Shown here: piece after piece, positions 55,187-64,000 of the stretch
How the letters are laid out: every line of letters begins with the position of its first letter
Numbering within the stretch: position 1 is the stretch's first letter
Assembly (NCBI RefSeq): GCF_004803755.1
Contig: NZ_CP032311.1
Coordinates: 2,868,501-2,932,500, forward strand
Direction: 5' to 3'
Origin: Pseudomonas sp. DG56-2
Lineage (GTDB): Bacteria; Pseudomonadota; Gammaproteobacteria; Pseudomonadales; Pseudomonadaceae
Length of the DNA: 64,000 bases
Notes under the pieces: generated by a model
What the model was told of the DNA's origin: nothing
Database searches by the model: none
What the model saw: only the letters and a program-made list of their open reading frames with translations
Program-made: the position numbers and the translations under genes

Positions 55187-56101
55187 CTAATCAATCATTG
55201 CTTTTTTACCGCGAATTTCACCGTTGTCTTCGCTGTTTTTACGCCGACGTGATTCAAGCAGTGCGACGAAGCTCGACAAGCTCTGCGACACCGTGCCGCG
55301 CCGCCATACCAGCCAGGTATTGAGGTAACGAAATTCCTCCGACAACGGCCAGACACTGACCGTGGCGCAGCCCGGCATACTCTCCAACATACTCCGCGGC
55401 ATCAGTGCCAGGCCCGCACCGGCGCTGACGCAGGCAAGCATTCCGTGGTACGACTCGATCTCGAAAATCTTGCCTGGCATCGCCTCATCGGTATTGAACC
55501 AACGCTCGAAATGATGGCGGTAGGAGCAATTGGAGCGGAACGCGTAGATGTTCTCGCCGTTGACGTCCTGGGCACGCTTGATCGGTCCATGGTTGAGCGG
55601 CGCGATCAGCACCATTTCTTCCTCGAACACCGGAACCCCATCCAGCGCCGGGTGCAGCACCGGGCCGTCGACGAAAGCCGCCACCAGGCGTCCGGACACC
55701 ACACCGTCGATCATCGCCCCTGAAGGCCCGGTGGAAAGATCCAGTTCAACCTTGCTGTATTGCTGGTTGTAGGCAGCCAGCAATGCCGGAATACGCACCG
55801 CCGCCGTGCTTTCTAGCGAACCTAGGGAAAACGGCCCGCGAGGCTCCTCGCCTGCCACGGTCATGCGCGCTTCTTCAACCAGAGTGAGAATGCGCCAGGT
55901 GTAATCAAGAAAGGTCCAGCCCGCCGGCGACAGCCGCAGCCGGCTTTTTTCGCGGATAAACAACTCGACGCCAAGATCGGTCTCCAGTTGCTTGATACGC
56001 GTGGTCAAGTTCGACGGTACCCGGTGAATATGCTGGGCCGCGACGCTGATGCTGCCGTGCTCGGCCACGGCTTTGAAGATTTCCAGCTGAACCAGATCCA
56101 C
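55187..56101 (-). CDS. LysR-type regulator
   Basis: A 304-residue LysR regulator with an N-terminal helix-turn-helix ([18 protein letters not shown]) and a periplasmic-binding-protein-like effector domain. GTG 56101 is preferred because GGAG stands 6 bp upstream and the protein then begins [15 protein letters not shown] 56113 is an alternative. The C-terminal 20 residues are lysine/arginine-rich and look disordered. It is divergent from the succinate-semialdehyde dehydrogenase gene, its likely target. Confidence 0.8.
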   Translation of the reverse strand: MDLVQLEIFKAVAEHGSISVAAQHIHRVPSNLTTRIKQLETDLGVELFIREKSRLRLSPAGWTFLDYTWRILTLVEEARMTVAGEEPRGPFSLGSLESTAAVRIPALLAAYNQQYSKVELDLSTGPSGAMIDGVVSGRLVAAFVDGPVLHPALDGVPVFEEEMVLIAPLNHGPIKRAQDVNGENIYAFRSNCSYRHHFERWFNTDEAMPGKIFEIESYHGMLACVSAGAGLALMPRSMLESMPGCATVSVWPLSEEFRYLNTWLVWRRGTVSQSLSSFVALLESRRRKNSEDNGEIRGKKAMID

Positions 56102-56204
56102 ATCATTCTCCAATCGTGAACGAAAGGCTCATTATTATTCAGTTTTCAAAACATGCATAGCGCTCTACGCTGGCAATGTTCCCTAATTCTTGCAGGACAG
56201 TGCC

Positions 56205-57599
56205 ATGACCGTGTTCTCCAGCCATACCCATGCCGTGTCGATCAACCCCGCCAATGGTGAAGCCATCGGTCACTATCCCTACGCCTCTGAAGCAGACTTG
56301 GATGCCGCACTGACCCGTGCAGCGGGCGGCTTCAACCAATGGCGCCGTACCCCGGTGGCCGAACGTGCGCAGCGGGTGCTGGCGCTGGCCACTGCGATCC
56401 GCGACAACGCCGAGGCCATGGCGAAAATGATCACCCTGGAAATGGGCAAGCCGCTGGCCCAGGCCCGCGGCGAAGTGGAGAAATGCGCGCAACTGTGCGA
56501 GTGGTATGCAGCACAAGGCCCGGCCATGCTCAACGCCGAATCGACGCTGGTGGATAACGGCCAGGCTCGCATCGAATACCGGCCGCTGGGCCCGATTCTG
56601 GCGGTAATGCCGTGGAACTTCCCGGTCTGGCAGGTGCTGCGTGGCGCAGTACCGGCGCTCATCGCCGGCAACACCTACGTACTCAAGCACGCCCCGAATG
56701 TGATGGGCAGCGCCTACCTGCTGCTCGACGTCATCAAGCAGTCCGGCCTGCCAGACGGTGTGTTTGAAGTCATCAACGTCACCCCAGAGGGTGTTTCCCA
56801 GGCCATCAAGGATCCGCGCATCGCTGCCGTCACCTTGACGGGCAGCGTGCGCGCTGGCATCGCCATCGGTGCCCAGGCCGGTGCAGCGTTGAAGAAATGT
56901 GTGTTGGAGCTGGGCGGTTCCGATCCGTTTATCGTCCTTAACGACGCCAACCTCGATGAAGCGGTGAAAGCCGCCGTGGTCGGCCGCTACGCCAACACTG
57001 GCCAGGTTTGCGCCGCGGCCAAGCGCTTGATCGTTGAACAGGGTGTGGTCGAAGCCTTCACCGAAAAATTCCTCGAAGCCACACGCAAGCTGGTCATGGG
57101 TGACCCGCTGTCGGAGCAGACGTACCTTGGTCCGATGGCGCGCTTCGATCTGCGCGACGAGCTCGACGAGCAGGTCCAGGCCACCCTGGCCGAAGGCGCT
57201 ACCCTACTGCTCGGTGGCCATAAGGTCGACGGTGCGGGCAACTTCTACGCCCCGACCGTACTGGCCGATGTAACCGACCAAATGACCTCGTTCCGTCAGG
57301 AACTGTTCGGGCCAGTAGCCTCGATCATCACTGCCCGTGACGCCCGCCATGCTCTGGAGCTGGCAAACGACAGCGAATTTGGCCTGGCATCGACTCTCTA
57401 CACTCAGGACTTGGAGCTGGCAGCCCAACTGACTGAAGAACTGGACACCGGCGGCGTGTTCATCAACGGCGTCTGTGCTTCCGATCCGCGGGTTACGTTC
57501 GGCGGGATCAAGAAGAGTGGTTTTGGCCGTGAGCTCTCGCACTTCGGTGTTCGCGAGTTCTGCAACGCCCAGACCGTCTGGCTGAACCGCCGCGGCTGA
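56205..57599 (+). CDS. NAD-dependent succinate-semialdehyde dehydrogenase, Sad-like
   Basis: A 464-residue aldehyde dehydrogenase. The catalytic Glu is in VLELGGSDPFIVL (about residue 234) and the nucleophilic Cys in NTGQVCAAAKR (about residue 268). The oxyanion Asn region is PWNFPVWQVLRG. The NAD-linked Sad/YneI group is shorter than GabD and is used in GABA and putrescine catabolism. ATG 56205 has AGGA upstream. The polyamine aminotransferase and binding-protein genes about 3-5 kb downstream fit the same pathway, though they lie on the other strand. Confidence 0.8.
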   Translation: MTVFSSHTHAVSINPANGEAIGHYPYASEADLDAALTRAAGGFNQWRRTPVAERAQRVLALATAIRDNAEAMAKMITLEMGKPLAQARGEVEKCAQLCEWYAAQGPAMLNAESTLVDNGQARIEYRPLGPILAVMPWNFPVWQVLRGAVPALIAGNTYVLKHAPNVMGSAYLLLDVIKQSGLPDGVFEVINVTPEGVSQAIKDPRIAAVTLTGSVRAGIAIGAQAGAALKKCVLELGGSDPFIVLNDANLDEAVKAAVVGRYANTGQVCAAAKRLIVEQGVVEAFTEKFLEATRKLVMGDPLSEQTYLGPMARFDLRDELDEQVQATLAEGATLLLGGHKVDGAGNFYAPTVLADVTDQMTSFRQELFGPVASIITARDARHALELANDSEFGLASTLYTQDLELAAQLTEELDTGGVFINGVCASDPRVTFGGIKKSGFGRELSHFGVREFCNAQTVWLNRRG

Positions 57600-57704
57600 G
57601 TGACCAACGGTCAGGTGGCGTTGGCAAGGCTTACGTGAGCGTTGTGGGCAATGGGCTAAACTCTAGCTCGGGGTCTGGCAATACAACGCCACCGGAGGTG
57701 CATC

Positions 57705-58601
57705 ATGAGCCAGTACCAACGCCTGTTCCTGATGGTCGGCGCCGAGATGCGCCACACACCAGCACTGGAGCGTGCTGCCGCCCTGGCACACGCGACCGGT
57801 GCCACGTTGCATATCTGTGCCATCGTCGAGGAGCTCGACACCCTTGGCCTGATCAGCGGCGACGAACACCGCAACCAGACCCGCCTGGAGAACAACCTGC
57901 AGTGGCTTGCCGACGAAGCCACCTTGCTGCATGAAAATGGCATTCGTGTCAGCACCGAAGCCCTCCTGACCCGCGACGTGCTGGGCGCAGCACTGGCCCA
58001 GGTGCAGGAAGTCGAAGCGGATTTGCTGATCAAGGATGTGCAGCACGAAGCGGCGTACAAACGCCTGTTGTTCACACCGCTGGACTGGCAATTGCTACGC
58101 GAGTGCAACTGCCCGGTACATCTGGTTTCGGCCGTGCATTGCCCACTGCCCCGTGTGGTGGTGGCAGCTGTCGACCCGACCCACCCTGAACACCCGCACA
58201 ACGACCTCAACGAAACCGTCATTCAGGCCGCCAGCGACCTGGCACGCCAATGCAATGCCGAACTGCATCTGCTGCATGTGTGCGACAGCGCCCATACCCA
58301 CATGTCCGACTTTGGCGCCGGCACCGTGACCGTACCAGGTTTCGACAGCAACGTACGCAAATCCATTCACAAGGTCTTCGAACGCCTTGCCGAACGCCAT
58401 GGCGTACCCGTGGAGCGCCAGCATTTTCTTTCTGCGCCGATCACCCGCAGCATTGCCGAGTTCGTCGCCCATAGCCGTACCGATGTGCTGGTGATGGGCA
58501 ATCATCCACGCAAACTGCTCGAACGCCTGACCGGCAGCACCACCGAGCATGTGCTCGATCACACCTTGTGCAATGTGCTGGCGGTCAAGGCCGCAGGGTG
58601 A
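57705..58601 (+). CDS. Tandem universal stress protein (second copy)
   Basis: A 298-residue protein of two UspA domains. It starts MSQYQRLFLMVGAEM and has a nucleotide-site-like tail VMGNHPRKLLERLTGSTTEH. The whole length matches the tandem Usp at 27870-28796 (ERAAALAHATGATLHI against DRAAALAKAKGMPLHI), so the two are paralogues. GGAGG precedes the ATG at 57705. It has no operon partners. Confidence 0.82.
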   Translation: MSQYQRLFLMVGAEMRHTPALERAAALAHATGATLHICAIVEELDTLGLISGDEHRNQTRLENNLQWLADEATLLHENGIRVSTEALLTRDVLGAALAQVQEVEADLLIKDVQHEAAYKRLLFTPLDWQLLRECNCPVHLVSAVHCPLPRVVVAAVDPTHPEHPHNDLNETVIQAASDLARQCNAELHLLHVCDSAHTHMSDFGAGTVTVPGFDSNVRKSIHKVFERLAERHGVPVERQHFLSAPITRSIAEFVAHSRTDVLVMGNHPRKLLERLTGSTTEHVLDHTLCNVLAVKAAG

Positions 58602-58709
58602 CGCAAGCGCACGCCAGCCGCGTGGCCGTCCATTGCCGTGGACTACTCGCGCCAGCGCGACCGGCTAATCTGCAGGTTGTAGCCGCGGCCATGCTGCAGG
58701 GCACGCGGC

Positions 58710-59531
58710 TCAGCGGTGTCCAAGCCAATCGATAAACAGCGCAAACAGCTCGGACTGCGAATTTATTTCAAGCTTGAGGTAGAGGTTCTTGCGGTGCATG
58801 CGCACGGTCTCAGGGGAAATACCGAGTTCGCTGGCCGTGGATTTCACAGAGTGACCGCGCAGAATCATGTGGGCAACTTCGCGCTCACGATCCGTCAGCA
58901 CCTGGCAGCCAAAACTGTCGAAGGCGGCTTGAATGCTGTTGTGTTCAGTATCAGCAGGCGCCTGCGCCAGACCGTGCTGGGCAAAGCGGGCCAGCAGGTC
59001 GCGAATCATCGGTTCGACCGCACGCAGCAGATTGACCTGCTCCGGGGCCAGGCGCGAGCCGCTGCAGCCCTGGAACAAACTCAGGGAAATCTTGCGCGCA
59101 GCGCCGACATCGGCAATGAAGTAGCTGTCTTCGCTGCAGCCGGTACCCAAGTAATAGGCCTTGTAGTAGTCGCTGTCGAAAAAGTGGTCCGGTGCGATGT
59201 CTTCCAGGTGATAGAAACCTTGGGCCAGGCCGCTCTCCACGGCCAGGCAGAACGGATCGAGCAAGTAGCCGGCAGCAAAGTAGCGATTGAGGATGGCATC
59301 GCGGTGCTGCTCGGGAATCCCTTGCTGATACAGCAACTGTGGCGCTTGGCCCTGGCACTCTAGACTGATCATCATCGATTCGACCGCCACCAATTGACTG
59401 ATGGCCGCCGCCAGGTGCTCAAGGGCATCGGCCGTTTCTATATGGGCGCAGGCGTTCTGCAGCGCTGCATGCCATTGCTGCAAGGCGCCCAGGGACAGGC
59501 AGACGGGAGTTTCCAGGGATGCATGGCTCAT
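58710..59531 (-). CDS. LuxR-family regulator near polyamine genes
   Basis: A 273-residue regulator. The C-terminal LuxR domain has the full signature LTDREREVAHMILRGHSVKS and GISPETVRMHRKNLYLKL. The N-terminal 200 residues form a sensor-like domain that I do not recognise; they contain FYHLEDIAPDHFFDSDYYKA. There is no receiver domain. ATG 59531 is chosen because the upstream extension is basic and overlaps the aminotransferase gene. It is co-directional and 62 bp downstream of that gene, so it may regulate polyamine use. Confidence 0.75.
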   Translation of the reverse strand: MSHASLETPVCLSLGALQQWHAALQNACAHIETADALEHLAAAISQLVAVESMMISLECQGQAPQLLYQQGIPEQHRDAILNRYFAAGYLLDPFCLAVESGLAQGFYHLEDIAPDHFFDSDYYKAYYLGTGCSEDSYFIADVGAARKISLSLFQGCSGSRLAPEQVNLLRAVEPMIRDLLARFAQHGLAQAPADTEHNSIQAAFDSFGCQVLTDREREVAHMILRGHSVKSTASELGISPETVRMHRKNLYLKLEINSQSELFALFIDWLGHR

Positions 59532-59593
59532 GCCCCGCAGTCTACCTGCTGGGCCACGAGCCTGCACCTGGGCAATGGCGCCAAGCCTCACCC

Positions 59594-61012
59594 TCATGTA
59601 CCGCTGTACAAGCCTTCGCGGCGTAGTTCGTTGGCGGTTTCGACGATGCATTGGCGCAAGGTCTCGACGATTTCGTCGACCTGGGCATGAGTGATGATCA
59701 GCGGCGGCGACATCACGTTCAGGTGCATGATCGGGCGTACCAACAGACCCTTGGCCTGGGCGCGGCGGTGGATACGCTCACCGATGTTCACCGCATCGGC
59801 AAACAATGCCTTGCTGCGCTTGTCGGCGACAAACTCTACGCATGCCATCAACTTCATGCAGCGCACATCGCCCACCAGTGGCAGTTCACGCAAGCTTTGC
59901 AAACGCTGTTCAAGGTAACCACCCACCTCCTTGACGTGATCGAGCAGCTTCTCGCGCTCGATGATCTCGATGTTTTTCAGTGCCGCCGTACAGCACACCG
60001 GGTGACCACTGTAGGTAAAGCCGTGGGTGAAACAACGGCCCTTGCCCGGTTCGGCAATCACCTTCCAGATCCGCTCGGAGAAGATACACGCTCCCAGTGG
60101 CAGATACGCCGAAGTCAGGCCCTTTGCAGTGGTAATGATATCCGGCTGCACGCCGAACAGTTCTTCACTGGCAAAGAAGGTGCCCAGGCGGCCAAATGAC
60201 GTCACCACTTCATCGGCGACGAAAAGAATGTCGTAGGTCTGGCAGACCTGCCACATCCGCAGGAAATAGTCCTTGGGCGGGATGATCACACCGCCTGAAC
60301 CCATGATCGGTTCGGCAAAGAATGCCGCGACGTTGTCAGCGCCCAGCGAGAGGATCTTGTCTTCGAACTCGGCCACCAGGAAGTCAAGAAATTCGGCTTC
60401 GTCCATATCATCCGGTGCCCGGTACGGGTTGGGATTGGACACATGATGGATCAGCTCGTTGGCGTAATCGAACTCCGGCACCCGGTCGGCCGCCTTGTTG
60501 CCGATCGACATGGTCAAGGTGGTAGAGCCGTGATAGGCGTTGTAGCGGGCGATGACGTGTTTTTTGTCCGCTTTGCCCCGGCAGTTCTGGTAGTACTGGA
60601 TCAGACGGTAAGCGGTATCGACCGCCGTCGAACCGCCGGTGGTAAGAAAGACGTGATCAAGATCACCCGGCGCAAGTTGCGCCAGCTTTTCGCACAGTTC
60701 GATGGCAACCGGGTTGGCCATGTCGGAGAACGGGTTGGAGTACGCCAGCTTGCGCACCTGATCGGCTATGGCCAGGGCCATTTCTTCGCGGCCCAGACCG
60801 ATGTTGGTACACCACATGCCGCCGACGGCATCCAGAAAGCGGTTGCCATCGGTGTCGCGAATATAGGCACCCTCTCCGGCGACGATGTTCAGCGCTCCCT
60901 GCTCACGGTGCTCGTCGAATACATGGTAGCCGTGCATGTAATGGGCCTTGTCGGCTTCCACCAGAGGGTCTTGGGCAAAAACAGGTGCAACAGCATTAGT
61001 TGGCGTGGCCAT
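59594..61012 (-). CDS. Omega-aminotransferase (putrescine/diamine type)
   Basis: A 472-residue class-III PLP aminotransferase. The PLP lysine is in TTAKGLTSAYLPLG (about residue 290). GGSTAVDTAYRLIQYY and FVADEVVTSFGRLG are family motifs. The closest known kind is the pyruvate- or 2-oxoglutarate-dependent transaminase for putrescine and other omega-amines (SpuC-like). It follows a polyamine-binding protein gene by 38 bp on the same strand, which supports a diamine or polyamine substrate. The product aldehyde would feed GABA metabolism. Confidence 0.8.
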   Translation of the reverse strand: MATPTNAVAPVFAQDPLVEADKAHYMHGYHVFDEHREQGALNIVAGEGAYIRDTDGNRFLDAVGGMWCTNIGLGREEMALAIADQVRKLAYSNPFSDMANPVAIELCEKLAQLAPGDLDHVFLTTGGSTAVDTAYRLIQYYQNCRGKADKKHVIARYNAYHGSTTLTMSIGNKAADRVPEFDYANELIHHVSNPNPYRAPDDMDEAEFLDFLVAEFEDKILSLGADNVAAFFAEPIMGSGGVIIPPKDYFLRMWQVCQTYDILFVADEVVTSFGRLGTFFASEELFGVQPDIITTAKGLTSAYLPLGACIFSERIWKVIAEPGKGRCFTHGFTYSGHPVCCTAALKNIEIIEREKLLDHVKEVGGYLEQRLQSLRELPLVGDVRCMKLMACVEFVADKRSKALFADAVNIGERIHRRAQAKGLLVRPIMHLNVMSPPLIITHAQVDEIVETLRQCIVETANELRREGLYSGT

Positions 61013-61050
61013 GGTCAGTTCCTTGGCGAAGGTAATGAGAGAACGCTTGC

Positions 61051-62154
61051 TCAGAAGCCGGTCTTGACCGTGCTCCAGACGCGGGTGATCGCGCGCATAT
61101 CCCGGGGTTCCTGGGTTTTCTGCGCAAAAAGCCGTTCGCGCGTGGTGGCATCGGGATAGATCGCCGGGTTGTCGCGTATGTCCGCCAGTACCTGCTCGGT
61201 GGCCGCGGCGTTACTGTTGGCGTAGTGGATGTAGTTGGTCACCTTCGCCATGTTCTGCGGCTGCAGCAGGAACTCGATGAAGCGGTGGGCGTTGGCGGTG
61301 TGCGGCGCATCCTTGGGCAGGTAAAGGTTGTCGAACCAGATCAGTGAGCCTTCCTTGGGAATGAAGAACGCCAGCTGAATATCCTTTTTCGCCTCTTCGG
61401 CACGAGCCTGGGCCGTGGCGTAGTCGCCCGACCAGGTCAGGGCCATACACACGTCGCCGTTGGGCAGGCTGGTGAGGTAGTTCACCGAGTCGAACTTCTT
61501 GATGTAGGGGCGGATGTCCAGCAACAGTTTCTCGGCCGCCTTGAGATCGGCCGGTGCCGCGCTGCGCGGATCCTTGCCCAGGTATTTGAGCGCCAGCGGG
61601 ATCACCTCGGTCGGTGCATCCATCAGCGTTACACCGCAATCGGCGAAGCGTGAGACGATCTTCGGATCAAACAACATCGCCAACGAGCCAATGGGCGCAT
61701 CCGGCATGCGCGCCTTGATTTTGTCGACGTTGTAGGTCACCCCAGAGCTGCCCCAGGTGTAGGGCGCCGAGTATTTGAGGCCAGGGTCGTAATCCTGGAG
61801 ATTCTGCACCACCTGCGCATCGAGGTTGTGCCAACTGGGCAGTTGCTGCTTGTCCAGTGCCTGGAATACGCCCGCCTTGATCAACGGCGGCACGAGCGAG
61901 GCATTGAGCATCACCAGGTCATAGCCGGAGCGGCCAGTGAGCAATTTGGTCTGTACGGTTTCATAACCATCGAAGGTGTCGTAGATCACCTTGATGCCGG
62001 TGGCCTTTTCAAAATCGGCCAGAGTCGTTTCGCCAATGTAGTCCGTCCAGTTGTACAACCTGAGTGTATTGCCGGTATCCACCTCGGTGGCCAGGGTGGC
62101 CGTGGCGGTGGACGCCAGCAACAGACTGCACATCACCTTCAGTGCCTTGCGCAT
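61051..62154 (-). CDS. Polyamine ABC-transporter substrate-binding protein, PotF/SpuD-like
   Basis: A 367-residue periplasmic binding protein. It has a signal peptide (MRKALKVMCSLLLASTATATLA) and a mature start LRLYNWTDYIGETTLADFEKA, the usual PotD/PotF family opening. YNVDKIKARMPDAP and DAPTEVIPLALKYLG follow. ATG 62154 has GGAG upstream. No ABC permease or ATPase genes are adjacent, so it is an orphan binding protein that would work with a transporter elsewhere, or act as a sensor. Confidence 0.83.
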   Translation of the reverse strand: MRKALKVMCSLLLASTATATLATEVDTGNTLRLYNWTDYIGETTLADFEKATGIKVIYDTFDGYETVQTKLLTGRSGYDLVMLNASLVPPLIKAGVFQALDKQQLPSWHNLDAQVVQNLQDYDPGLKYSAPYTWGSSGVTYNVDKIKARMPDAPIGSLAMLFDPKIVSRFADCGVTLMDAPTEVIPLALKYLGKDPRSAAPADLKAAEKLLLDIRPYIKKFDSVNYLTSLPNGDVCMALTWSGDYATAQARAEEAKKDIQLAFFIPKEGSLIWFDNLYLPKDAPHTANAHRFIEFLLQPQNMAKVTNYIHYANSNAAATEQVLADIRDNPAIYPDATTRERLFAQKTQEPRDMRAITRVWSTVKTGF

Positions 62155-62291
62155 AGCAACTCCGTCGTGTGACTGCTCAGGGTGAGCCGATGGCGTTACT
62201 ATCAGGTGATTCACGGGCGCCGACCATAACCCGAATGGGTGGGTGTCGCGCAGAGGCTCGCAATAGCTTCAGGCGTTTGGCGATTGAGTGC

Positions 62292-63377
62292 TCATGGTGC
62301 CACTTCCAGGCTTGCCGCCTGATGGGTGGGATAGTCCGAATAGCCGCGTGCCCCCGGGGTGTAGAGGGTATGACGGTCGAAGCCAGCCAATGGCAAGCCC
62401 GCTTGCAGGCGCTCGACCAGATCCGGATTGGCAATGAAATGCCGGCCGAACGACACCGCATCGCCCTCGCCTGCTGCAAGCGCTGCCCGCGCCGTTGGCC
62501 CGTCAAAGCCATCATTGAGAATCACGCCGCTGTTGCTGTGCTGGCGCGCCAGGGCGAAGGCGTCGATGCCAGGCACAGGTGAGCGCATGATGTGCAGGTA
62601 AGCCAGACCCAGCGGCGCTACTGCTGCGCACAACGCTGTAGCCGTAGCCAGCGGATCGGCATCCTCAATGTCGTTGTAGCTGTTGCCTGGGCATTGGCGA
62701 TAGCCAACCCGACCGGCGCCGATAGCGCCCGCCATGGCCTGTAATACCTCCTTGGCAAAGCGCACTCGATTGTCAGCACTCCCGCCATAGGCATCGGTAC
62801 GCAGGTTACTGCCCGAGGCCATGAACTGCATGGGCAGGTAACCACTGGTGCAATGCAATTCGACGCCGTCAAAGCCTGCTTCACGGGCGTTGATCGCCGC
62901 CTGGCGGTACTCGCCGATGGTCGCTTCAATACCTTCCAGGCTCAGGGCCTGAGGTTCGTCGGTGTCCACCATACCGGCGATATCGCTGAACAGTCGGGTC
63001 TGTGCCCGCAACGCCGAAGGCGCTACGGTCGCCGCCGTTTCAGGCTTGTTGTAGCGACTCGCGGCGCGCCCCACATGCATCAATTGCAGGACGATACGGC
63101 CACCGCGCTCATGCACCGCGTCGGTCACCTGCCGCCAGCCGGCAATCTGTGCAGCTGTGTAGATGGCCGGGGTGCGGCAATAACCCAGGCCGTTGGCCGA
63201 CGGCGCTGTACCTTCGGCAATGATCAGTCCGGCACTGGCGCGCTGGCGATAGTAGTCAACCATCTCGGCACCCGGCAGCGCATCGGCGCTGGCACGGCTG
63301 CGGGTCATCGGCGCCATGACAATACGGTTGGCCAATTGCAGTTCACCCAGGCGCAGCGGCTCGAACAAGATACTCAT
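62292..63377 (-). CDS. Old Yellow Enzyme-family alkene reductase, altered active-site motif
   Basis: A 361-residue FMN TIM-barrel enzyme (MSILFEPLRLGELQLANRIVMAPMTRSR; SSNLRTDAYGGSADNR-like GSNLRTDAYGGSADNR). The usual H-x-x-N/H pair that binds the substrate carbonyl reads HCTS before GYL (FDGVELHCTSGYLPMQF), so the second position is Ser instead of Asn or His. The catalytic Tyr of the GYL motif is kept. OYEs reduce activated C=C bonds with NADPH. It stands alone and is transcribed leftward. Confidence 0.78.
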   Translation of the reverse strand: MSILFEPLRLGELQLANRIVMAPMTRSRASADALPGAEMVDYYRQRASAGLIIAEGTAPSANGLGYCRTPAIYTAAQIAGWRQVTDAVHERGGRIVLQLMHVGRAASRYNKPETAATVAPSALRAQTRLFSDIAGMVDTDEPQALSLEGIEATIGEYRQAAINAREAGFDGVELHCTSGYLPMQFMASGSNLRTDAYGGSADNRVRFAKEVLQAMAGAIGAGRVGYRQCPGNSYNDIEDADPLATATALCAAVAPLGLAYLHIMRSPVPGIDAFALARQHSNSGVILNDGFDGPTARAALAAGEGDAVSFGRHFIANPDLVERLQAGLPLAGFDRHTLYTPGARGYSDYPTHQAASLEVAP

Positions 63378-63479
63378 CTCAGCTCCTTCACTTCTTGGAA
63401 ATTCCCGACCGCGACTGAATCGCGCTGCGGGTCGGCAGCGCGTGCAGCGTGGCTGCCGACCTAGCCGCTGTTTGCCGGC

Positions 63480-64000
63480 TTACATGTACAGGATCACCAG
63501 GTCATTGATCACCGAAGGACGATCACTGCCCACCACATGGGTGTTCACTTCCAGGGTCAGTTGGGTGCCACGTTTGACCCGTGCCACCTGCTTGACCCGG
63601 GCCCGGGCATGGATGCGCGAACCGGCAGGTACTGGCGCCGGGAAGCGCAAGCGGTCGGAGCCGTAGTTGACCATGGTGCTGAAGCCGGTGATTTCGTAAC
63701 CCAGCGACAGTTGCAGTCGCGATTGCAGCACCTGCACCAGCGCACCGTGGGCAATGGTGCCGCCAAACGGGCTGTCCTTGCGCGCGCGCTCAGGATCGGT
63801 GTGAATCCAGTAGTTGTCGCCCGAGAGCTTGGCAAAGGCATCGATCAGTTCCTGGTCGACCTCAACCTCGTTGCTCCACTCACTGAAGGTGTCGCTGACC
63901 AGGCTTTGCAACGCCGTCTCGTCATCCATCGCCACCTGGCGTGAAGGTGCTGGCGCGGCAGCCTCGGCCGCTGGGGCCTGGGCTGCACCGTTCCAGCTTT
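63480..64000 (-). CDS. MaoC-like dehydratase domain, C-terminal part of a larger protein (5' end outside window)
   Basis: The frame is open to the right edge, giving at least 173 residues. The MaoC/hotdog domain shows the hydratase-2 motif with Asp and His in GDNYWIHTDPERARKDSPFG and IAHGALVQVL. Before it lies an Ala/Pro-rich linker (GAAQAPAAEAAAPAPSRQ), which suggests a fusion to another domain upstream, for example a short-chain dehydrogenase. It would hydrate or dehydrate an enoyl-CoA or enoyl-ACP. A GTG at 63935 gives a shorter alternative start, which I consider less likely. Confidence 0.75.
   Translation of the reverse strand, partial: SWNGAAQAPAAEAAAPAPSRQVAMDDETALQSLVSDTFSEWSNEVEVDQELIDAFAKLSGDNYWIHTDPERARKDSPFGGTIAHGALVQVLQSRLQLSLGYEITGFSTMVNYGSDRLRFPAPVPAGSRIHARARVKQVARVKRGTQLTLEVNTHVVGSDRPSVINDLVILYM

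Overview
The window reads as chromosomal DNA of a Pseudomonas-type gammaproteobacterium. It is GC-rich and densely coded, and holds a PfeRS/PfeA/PfeE-like enterobactin system, FecI/FecR iron signalling, DUF2790 exported proteins, a YiaW/YiaV-like pair, a CdrAB-like two-partner adhesin and polyamine catabolism genes. I see no rRNA, tRNA, CRISPR array, insertion sequence or phage gene. The species call is inferred from gene families, not from a marker gene.

Layout. 1-6495: iron uptake, with a FecI/FecR pair (FecR cut by the window edge) divergent from the two-component system, TonB receptor and periplasmic esterase of a ferric-enterobactin system. 6514-12871: a ThDP-dependent pyruvate oxidase-like enzyme, an LtaS/OpgB-type membrane phosphotransferase, a small lipoprotein and an FAD enzyme. 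13081-22096: a DUF2790 exported protein and two molybdoenzyme operons. One is an XDH-family dehydrogenase with a tri-haem cytochrome and its own XdhC and MocA factors. The other is a SoxC-type sulfite dehydrogenase with a cytochrome c and a DUF302 protein. 22432-31168: a ToxR/CadC-like membrane regulator with a partner, a SLAC1 channel, an RclC/DUF2790 unit facing an RclR-like AraC regulator, a GNAT enzyme, a tandem Usp, ChrA and a MetA-type outer-membrane protein.

31185-42678 looks like one surface-adhesion locus: a LapG-family periplasmic protease, a small exported protein, an ECF sigma factor with a short zinc-finger anti-sigma partner, a response regulator carrying a PAS and a degenerate kinase-like C-terminus, then a two-partner secretion adhesin (TpsA, seven MBG-type repeats) and its TpsB transporter. 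The adhesin has only two cysteines, both near the C-terminus. Its ribosome-binding site lies in one arm of a perfect 10-bp inverted repeat. This is the most interesting region of the window.

42716-53751 is an aromatic/CoA catabolic cluster of unknown substrate: two TetR regulators, each near a clear palindrome, a FAH-family hydrolase, an extradiol dioxygenase, a RutE-like nitroreductase, an MFS importer, a Tsx-like porin, an enoyl-CoA hydratase, two overlapping acyl-CoA dehydrogenases and an SCP-x-type thiolase. 53822-64000 holds a HlyD/DUF3302 pair, a LysR regulator divergent from a succinate-semialdehyde dehydrogenase, a second tandem Usp, a LuxR regulator with an omega-aminotransferase and polyamine-binding protein, an Old Yellow Enzyme homologue with an altered active-site motif, and a MaoC-domain protein running off the right edge.
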